64,000 bases of DNA from Oegoconia quadripuncta (lineage: Eukaryota > Arthropoda > Insecta > Lepidoptera > Autostichidae). The DNA lies in contig OX438757.1 of assembly GCA_949316235.1 (NCBI GenBank), positions 14,440,657 to 14,504,656 on the forward strand, read 5' to 3'. A program made the translations under genes and the position numbers. Of this stretch, positions 58,110 through 64,000 are shown one piece after another; positions within the stretch are counted from its first letter, which is position 1, and the number at the start of each line of letters is the position of its first letter. The notes beneath the pieces were generated by a model. The model worked only from the letters and a program-made list of their open reading frames with translations, did not search any database and was not told the DNA's origin.

Positions 58110-58460
58110 CGACTAGACTCTCACTTTTTTATCGAACCTTCGGCGCACGAATGACCTACACTGTTAGTAGTGAATTAACACGTGATTATTTTGCGCGTAA
58201 CAATTTCAGTCAGTCGTAGTTGTTAAAAAACAATTTATTTTCCTTAAACTACTAACTACCTACTAGTAGGTACCTATCGATTATAATCACCAGGGGGGGC
58301 ACACTTCAAATGTCATCAATTTTCATAGCAGACTGCGACCTCTGAACTGCGGTTGACGAACTAACCGTTATTAGTGTTCTGTGGCAGCAGCCGCCATCTT
58401 ACCGGTGGGTGATGTCATGTCGAGCTCTCAGTCAACGTCGATTTCCTTTTGAAAGTTTTT
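58110..58460. promoter_or_regulatory. Region upstream of Dhpr, with a YY1-like motif
   Basis: This stretch lies upstream of the reductase on the minus strand and is somewhat richer in G+C. It contains GCCGCCATCTT at 58390-58400, which matches the core of YY1/Pho-type start-site elements (CCGCCATNTT). No clear TATA box is seen. A promoter role is inference from position and motif. Confidence 0.3.
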
Positions 58461-58759
58461 GTAAAAGTTCAGATTTTTGTTAATTTGTTTTTGTTATACT
58501 TGTTTTTCATAGCTAATTTAAAGAAATTAGTTATGAGAAATAAAAATTTCCTCATAAACAACAATACCTATTTCTAAACCCAGTTTCTACCTATATAATC
58601 AGTGTACGTAGGTATGTATAGATAGATTTAATTCCTCAATCAATCGCTGGCAGCAGCACTGTCTATACATGCAAATATTGCAAATTTAACCACGGAGTTG
58701 CCACTCTTTCTCGGTAAATAGTTACTATACTCTTTGATTATCACCCAATTTTTTTTTAT

Positions 58760-60127
58760 TTTTTTTTAGTTTTATTTTCTCCTCTAGGAGAAGGCAAAGG
58801 GATCTAGCCCATAACAGCCATGTCTTATTTCTCTTATTTTTTCAGTTTGTAAGTCAGTCTCAGTCAAAACAAGTAATTCGTCGTATACTTGGCGTATACA
58901 GAGTCTAGTCACGGTCAAGTCATTCTTCAGTAAAGTGGCAGAATGCTTTACAAAAGATTTTGGCGGCTTCTTGTGGGAACCCGAAAGCTCCGTTACGCAC
59001 TTTAATTTACACTTCCCTTCACTTGTACACCATCACTAACGTTTGCTGCACAATATTCTGCCATTATTAAGCTTCAAAAGTCAGAATGCACAAATTATAA
59101 GAATTATAAAGAAAATTGCTACTTCACTCGCCGAGTTCCCGCCAAAAAGCCTTTTTTTTTTTATTTTAGTTTACTCATCTCGGAGAAGGCAAAGGGATCT
59201 ATGCTATACAGCCAAGTCTTATTTCTTCATTTTATTAGTCAGTCTCAGTCAAACTTTCGCCAAAAGCCTTGTCAAACACTACATTTTTGAACTATGTCGG
59301 GTGATGTTGCCAGAATTATTTACAGGTTTACTTTCTAGCATATTTGGAACATTGCGATCCTTCGCGACACATTCTGCCATTTTACTGAAGAATGATTTGA
59401 CCATGACTAGACTCTGTATACGCCAAGTATACGACGAATTACTTGTTTTGACTGAGACTGACTATTAAATTGAAGAAATAAGAGAAATAAGACATGGCTG
59501 TATGGACTTAGTGCCTTTGCCTTCTCCGAAAGGAGTGAATAAAACAAAAAAGGTCTGCAAAACTACGCACTCTAATTTAGACTTTCATTTCCTTGTACAC
59601 CATCACTAACTTTTGCTGCACAATATCCTGCCTGCTTCAAAAGTCAGAATGCACAAATTATAAGAATTATAAAGAAAACTGCAACTTCAATCGCTCAGTT
59701 CCCGCCAAAAAGTCATTTTTCATTTTAATTCACTCCTCTCGGAAAAGGCAAAGGGATCTAATCCTATACACTCATGTCTTATTTCTGTTATTTCTTCAAT
59801 TTAGTGAAATCAGTCTCAGTCAAAACAAGTCACTCGTCGTATACTTGACGTATACAGAGTCTAGTCACGGTCAAGTCATTCTTCATTAAAGTGGCAGAAA
59901 GCTTTATGAAAAGGTGTTGACAGCTACCCAAAAGCTTCGTTACGCACTTTAGTTTACACTTCCCTCCACTTGTACACCATCACTGACTTTTGCCTTACAA
60001 TATTCTGCCGTTGTTCTTGCCATCTACTCGCTAAGAAGAAGATTAAACTTCAAAACTCAGAAGGCATAAATTACAAGAAATAACAAAAATGCAACATCAC
60101 TCACTGATTTCCCACCAAAAAGCTTTT
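58760..60127. repeat. Cluster of repeat U: three direct copies and one inverted segment
   Basis: The unit of about 390 bp contains GGAGAAGGCAAAGGGATCTA, TCAGTCTCAGTCAAAACAAG, GTATACTTGGCGTATACAGA, TACACCATCACTAAC and GAGTTCCCGCCAAAAAG. Copies: 58760-59152, 59153-59280 continuing at 59555-59712, and 59713-60127. The stretch 59365-59555 is the same unit inverted. Open frames here are repeat-derived. Confidence 0.8.
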
Positions 60128-60204
60128 GTACTTTGTTTTACTGGGGGTTTTTACGGCTCTGGATGATAGTTAATTTGAGATTTACTTTGCTACAGTGTGG
60201 CCAT

Positions 60205-60588
60205 TGGCTGGGAATACACGTTTGATTTTTCCATCAGATTGTCGGATCCGATAGTCTGATCGACTATCGGAAGGCGTTGGAGTCATTATTTTGTTTGAAG
60301 ATTCAATACCGATAGTCGGATCGGACGTCCGAGTCGGAAACAGAGGCGAGGTATTTACGTACACGAGCAAATATTTTTTTTTTTGCAATAAGTAAATGCA
60401 ATGAGTAACAGTAATTCGTCGTCCATATTTTCTTCCTGCTCCGTATGCAAGCACTCGAGATAATAAATTGCTCGAGAACGACTGAGTTCAGAAAAAGTGT
60501 TACGGAAGATCGGACTGCATCGAGTGCATACGATCAGATAGTCTGATCACACAATCGGAAACCAATCTGATGTATATTCCCGCCCATA
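60205..60588 (-). mobile_element. Harbinger-like MITE carrying an ORF start
   Basis: The ends GGCTGGGAATA and (complement) GGGCGGGAATA are followed by ATCAGATTG..TCCGAT words in mirror order, with GATCAGACTATC near both ends. On the minus strand a short frame begins MDDELLLLIAFTYC, resembling the N-terminus of insect Harbinger proteins. Target duplication is unclear. Confidence 0.6.
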
Positions 60589-60699
60589 GTCAAATATAAA
60601 CCTTGCCATTTGCCATTCATGGTCTGAAAACAAATCAAAAATGACAAAATTTTGAGGTTTGAAAAATTTATACCTACCTACTCCGTTAATAATCGACTC

Positions 60700-60856
60700 C
60701 GTCCGTTTGACCACTACCTAACCTTGTTGAAAGTGACGATGTGGTCGATTGATGATAATGATAAAGCACGCGATCTCTAAAAAGCGTGGGTTCGAATATC
60801 ACTAGGGGCATAATGTTTGTATGATAAATACATACACTCACTGTCATAGTTATTCA
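60700..60856 (+). mobile_element. SINE-like fragment with degenerate B box
   Basis: GAAAGTGACGATGTGGTCGA, then GCGTGGGTTCGAATATCACT and GGGGCATAATGTTTGTATGA. The second half resembles a SINE B head. Confidence 0.5.
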
Positions 60857-61980
60857 TGTAAGGCTGTTTTATATTACTAATGTTTGTGTGATACTAAATT
60901 ACACTCTTGCTACTATAATTATTTATTATTTATTTATTTATTTATTTATTTATATTACAAATATAAGAATAAAAACAAACGTACAAGTTTTGAAAGTAGT
61001 ATATTTTATTTATACCTGTGGTTATATTTTACTTATACCTAAGAAACTTGTGATTATTAAAGTTACTTCTTAAAACTACACATGTGGTATGAGTATTTAT
61101 AATATTCGAGAAATTAGCCTTTACTTCACTTATGTTTATGTAATCGCATTCCCAAAGAATGTTTAGCCTGGACAAATATAAGTTAAAGAATTATACAACC
61201 ATATACTTATACGACCATGAGAAACATCACAAACGTGGACTATAATATCTATTTTATTCCACAAACCCTCCCTCTACATTATTCAGTTATCAGGTAAACA
61301 CCTACTCTAGACAATTATGTCATTTGAATAGTAGAGAAGGTTGACATTTTAATTTAGGTTACACAGATATTGATTTATTGTCACTAGATACGACAATCTT
61401 ACAAAACTGAAATATCGACGTGTAATGATAGAGTAGCAATATCAAGCCCACGCAAACCTCCGCCTTACCTACGCCCCGCTAACCCCAAAATTTCAAACCT
61501 TATACGTACTTATACTAGGCCGCAAGGTTTCAATGTCTTTTGTTATAGGTTGTAGGACGTTACCATTATAAAATTCTGAAAGACACGTTTGTTTTAGCTT
61601 AGTTTAGTAATTACCATTATACTGGATCTAGAAAATATAAATATAATGTGCGGGCACTAGCAGAGCTTTTATATATTTTGGTTTTATAAAGATTTTCTTT
61701 TTAGAATATACATATTCTCTCTTCCTCTTATTCTATTAAGTGAATTATATTTCTATCATCATATCTACATTTGAAAGGCAAGATAATCGGTGTATCACTA
61801 ACACTATCTTTATAAAACCCATTAGGTAACTTTAAAAGAAACTCATAATATTAAAAAAACAAAACTCAGCAATCTCGACCATCCTGGTCGAGTAAAGAAG
61901 GAATACGAACGGACTTTGAAAATAAAATAAAAATGATTAAACCTTGATGATATAAAGGGAAGCAGCTACGCAGATTCTTT
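60857..61980. other. No gene recognised; (TTTA)n microsatellite
   Basis: 60920-60955 is a TTTA repeat. The rest is the 3' flank of the minus-strand membrane protein gene and probably includes its 3' UTR. Confidence 0.5.
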
Positions 61981-62163
61981 TTATTCATTACTCATTCTAT
62001 CTATTTGCATGGAATAAAATATGCCGATGATGATGTTAAGAGTGATACTGACAATCTTGAAAACGAGACTGGTGTTATTCAAGATCTCGGCTTTGCGCTG
62101 CTGAGGCTGATTGTTGATGTTGAATACGAAGCCAAGTATCACTGCCACCAATGCCGAAATGAC
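61981..62163 (-). CDS. Terminal exon of an unidentified small membrane protein
   Basis: On the minus strand a good acceptor (long T run, then CGTTACTCCAG) is followed by 60 codons and TAA at 61983-61981. The translation begins VISALVAVILGFVFNINNQP, then a polar loop QQRKAEILNN, then VFKIVSITLNIIIGIFYSMQ and IDRMSNE. This makes two hydrophobic segments separated by about 20 polar residues, a typical end for a multi-span or hairpin membrane protein. Codon use and the sharp acceptor argue for a real exon although it is short. I do not recognise the family; a dispanin-like fold was considered but the motifs do not match. Earlier exons lie at higher coordinates; 62419-62459 is a weak candidate, otherwise they are beyond 64000. 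Confidence 0.6.
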   Translation of the reverse strand, partial: VISALVAVILGFVFNINNQPQQRKAEILNNTSLVFKIVSITLNIIIGIFYSMQIDRMSNE

Positions 62164-62418
62164 CTGGAGTAACGAAAAAAAAAAATAAAAACAAAATAAA
62201 AATAAAATTATAATAGAAAAAATAAAACTGGTTGAGGGTATGGAACATGGACTTATTATTTAAACAGGACTGATAACTATCAAAAGAATCATTTAGGAAA
62301 ATGATCACTATGTCAACGCAATAAGGTATTAAATTGGATGCACCATACACAAAGGCAAATCCGAGCCGAGAGAGATAGAAATAACGGAGGCCGTGTGTCT
62401 CGTTCTTACATCTTGCCA

Positions 62419-62459
62419 GCAAAAAAAATGATTATGATCAACAGTTTTGGCTACTCAAA
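62419..62459 (-). CDS. Possible upstream exon of the minus-strand membrane protein
   Basis: On the minus strand a 41-base stretch between an AG (GAATTTTTGAGTAG) and a GTAAGAACG donor encodes KTVDHNHFFCWQD in the phase needed to join VISALVAV at 62163. The acceptor lacks a strong pyrimidine tract. It would leave a 255-base intron. Offered as a candidate only. Confidence 0.25.
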
Positions 62460-62709
62460 AATTCCATTGAAACACTTATAATTTTATGTTATTTTAACAA
62501 TTATAAATAAACAAATAACATTCGCATTAATTTCTTTTCATATATTCTTAAATCAAACAGAAAACATACATTTTTATTTCGATTTTGTTATTTTTATGGT
62601 AACCCTGAAAAGCATGTCATGTCATGGCGGTTCGGTGTGATTTTGAATTTTCTTTGCATTAAAAGTTTTTTAAAGTATTTGTTATATTATAACAAGTAAA
62701 AGGAGTAAA

Positions 62710-62780
62710 ATGGTGAAAAAGTGTTGCGTTTATACTTGCCCAAGTGAATCCTATGGTGGTTGCAACATATCTTTCCACAG
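62710..62780 (+). CDS. First exon of a THAP-type zinc-finger protein
   Basis: ATG at 62710 starts MVKKCCVYTCPSESYGGCNI followed by SFH, then a donor AG|GTAAGC at 62781. THAP domains begin with C-x2-4-C near the N-terminus followed by a phenylalanine-histidine (here SFH) and then P-K-x-E. The cysteines here are C-V-Y-T-C (residues 6-10), and the next exon supplies VPKNEEMRNKWL. THAP proteins bind DNA; many are transposase-derived. A plausible 5' UTR of about 100 bases precedes it. The later CxxH half of the zinc site is not seen in the window. Confidence 0.6.
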
Positions 62781-62904
62781 GTAAGCTAAAAATAATATTT
62801 TTGTAAATCAAAGAAGTAGGATGCCCATGAATTCTTGAAATGAGTCGAAATATGTGAAATATGTGTGATTGATTAGGGTCCTGACTGTTGTACTATTATT
62901 GCAG

Positions 62905-63220
62905 TGTCCCAAAAAATGAAGAAATGCGAAATAAATGGCTCACGCCGGCTAATGTCAAAACGCCAAAGTTTTTTGACAAATATTTTATTACAACATTTGT
63001 CCCAAGTAACAAATATATTGTGGTCACCCTGTTAGACAGAGACAAACGGCCTCTACGTTACACATCCTGCTCGGCTCGTTTTTCAGCGGCGAGTACTCAG
63101 TCCTGTTTAATAAGTCCATGGTATGGAATGGGTACTTTGATTATCGTGACACAAAAATATTTGACTTACGTGATGCTAGAATACACAAAGTGGAATTCAG
63201 TTATTTTGATAATGACATAA
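62905..63220 (+). pseudogene. Second THAP segment running into repeat-derived sequence
   Basis: A good acceptor (TACTATTATTGCAG) joins in phase to the exon ending 62780, completing Ser and giving VPKNEEMRNKWLTPANVKT. That matches the THAP FP/VP-K-x-E-x-R-x-x-W block. After the tryptophan the expected C-S-x-H-F zinc ligands do not appear. The frame stays open to 63220 but from about 63040 on it overlaps a repeat that also occurs near 5100-5400. Either the exon ends early at a donor I cannot place and the gene continues beyond 64000, or the locus is a truncated THAP copy. I favour a broken or partial gene. Confidence 0.4.
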
Positions 63221-63400
63221 AATTGTGCGGAAATGTGCCATAATGCCCAAAGAATAAAATTTGTGCCACTGTAGTTTAAAGAGTTATTCAATATTATAAG
63301 TGAGCATTAATTCTGGCATCACGTGTTGCTGAAATCATCATTCCTCATTCGCAGAGACTGCTTTACCTGTGATTATAATTTATATCCCATTTTTTTCATA
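63040..63400 (+). repeat. Dispersed repeat T, plus copy
   Basis: This stretch is clearly similar to the reverse complement of 5100-5400. Shared words include GTGCCACTGTAGTTTAA, TCTGGCATCACGTGTT and CAGAGACTG.TTTACCT.TGATTATAATTTATA. It overlaps the 3' part of the THAP-like open frame. The element class is not known. Confidence 0.7.
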
Positions 63401-63925
63401 AGTAAAGCAATTCCTGCTTATTAGGGATGAGGATTCCAGCAACTCACTTGACACATTGAATAAATCTTAAACTACATTGCATAAAAAAAACAGTGGTTCG
63501 TTCCATCATGGGTGTTGGACAGGTGAAAGGATCTGAGACAATACACCTCGTCTTTTATTTTATACTACTGAAGTGATTGAAGGCCGGAGTCAGAACTTGC
63601 TTAGACAAACACAAGTCAATTATTGAAATGTCAAATGACAGACTAATTTACATGAATGTTGTCTACCTTTCTCATGAAGCTAAAACAGATTTTATAATCC
63701 TCGCCCTATTTTTTCAACGTGACCTTTCCATTGTCGAGCTTGCATCGACTGTAGAGGCTGGCATCTTTTCATTTTCTCTAATTCACTACCTTTTTTGAAA
63801 ACTCGACATGGATTTTAAAAATGCATTTTTCAATTATTGGAAAGAAGAGAACCAGAAAAGGATATTAAAAAATCGGCACGATCAAACTGTCATTTTGTTA
63901 ATAAATAATTGATAAATAATTGATA
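63401..63925. other. No feature recognised
   Basis: A 73-codon plus frame (63577-63798) has no recognisable domain and no splice context; it is not called as a gene. Confidence 0.45.
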
Positions 63926-63997
63926 AAAAATAATTGAAAATGAATGTTACATGTGTAGTACAGACTACACATGTAACATTCATTTTCAATTATTTTT
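63926..63997. repeat. 34-bp perfect inverted repeat at the window edge
   Basis: 63926-63959 and 63964-63997 are exact complements (inner ACATGTGTAGT) with loop ACAG. Confidence 0.9.
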
Positions 63998-64000
63998 CGC

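Noticed and set aside
57700..58116. 138-codon plus-strand open frame
   Set aside because: Exactly antisense to Dhpr; explained by the codon composition of the real gene on the other strand.
59043..59889. Two open frames of 141 and 98 codons
   Set aside because: Both lie in the repeat U cluster and share the same repeated nucleotide sequence.
62075..62422. 115-codon minus open frame
   Set aside because: Reads through the intron in a frame other than that of the real terminal exon (61981-62163).

Overview
The window is A+T-rich nuclear DNA that looks lepidopteran (butterfly or moth). The evidence is three gene fragments of insect type plus a dense, nested load of repeats of the kinds common in Lepidoptera: three tRNA-derived SINE families, 3' stubs of several non-LTR retrotransposons, PIF/Harbinger and hAT-type remnants, and TA-inserted MITEs. 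No species can be named from the sequence alone. There is no CRISPR array, operon, rRNA or genuine tRNA gene.

Host genes occupy little of the window. (1) A plus-strand gene runs from 10186 to 46584 with four exons here (10186-10392, 16446-16602, 36868-36978, 46383-46584). The first encodes the second half of an insect chemosensory protein (OS-D/pherokine family). The next three add a long proline-rich tail and a new C-terminal helix-like segment. Its first exon (signal peptide, first two cysteines) must lie before base 1. All four exons join in phase 1-1-2-2 across introns of about 6, 20 and 9.4 kb, which hold most of the mobile DNA. (2) An intronless dihydropteridine reductase gene lies on the minus strand at 57280-57984. 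(3) A terminal exon of an unidentified two-membrane-segment protein lies on the minus strand at 61981-62163. (4) The start of a THAP zinc-finger protein lies on the plus strand from 62710 and runs into a repeat.

Layout: 1-10.1 kb is repeat-rich sequence upstream of the first visible exon, ending in a degenerate tandem array. 10.4-16.4 kb is an intron with a triple nested insertion and a 57-bp perfect hairpin. 16.6-36.9 kb is a 20-kb intron with SINE-in-SINE nesting, a hAT-type MITE, a 3.8-kb decayed Harbinger element with 3-bp target duplication, and a Harbinger-derived element keeping an N-terminal transposase ORF. 37-46.4 kb is an intron with a TA-flanked 398-bp MITE, SINEs and non-LTR ends. 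46.6-57.2 kb is intergenic, with an 825-bp fold-back element with 268-bp arms and more LINE/SINE debris. 58.1-60.6 kb holds a cluster of a repeated unit and another Harbinger-like MITE. 61-64 kb holds the two partial genes and a terminal hairpin.

The genes do not form a pathway. The chemosensory protein is probably a secreted ligand binder and the reductase recycles tetrahydrobiopterin. The most noteworthy biology is the extended chemosensory protein and the layered transposon structures. I found no convincing new multi-gene system.
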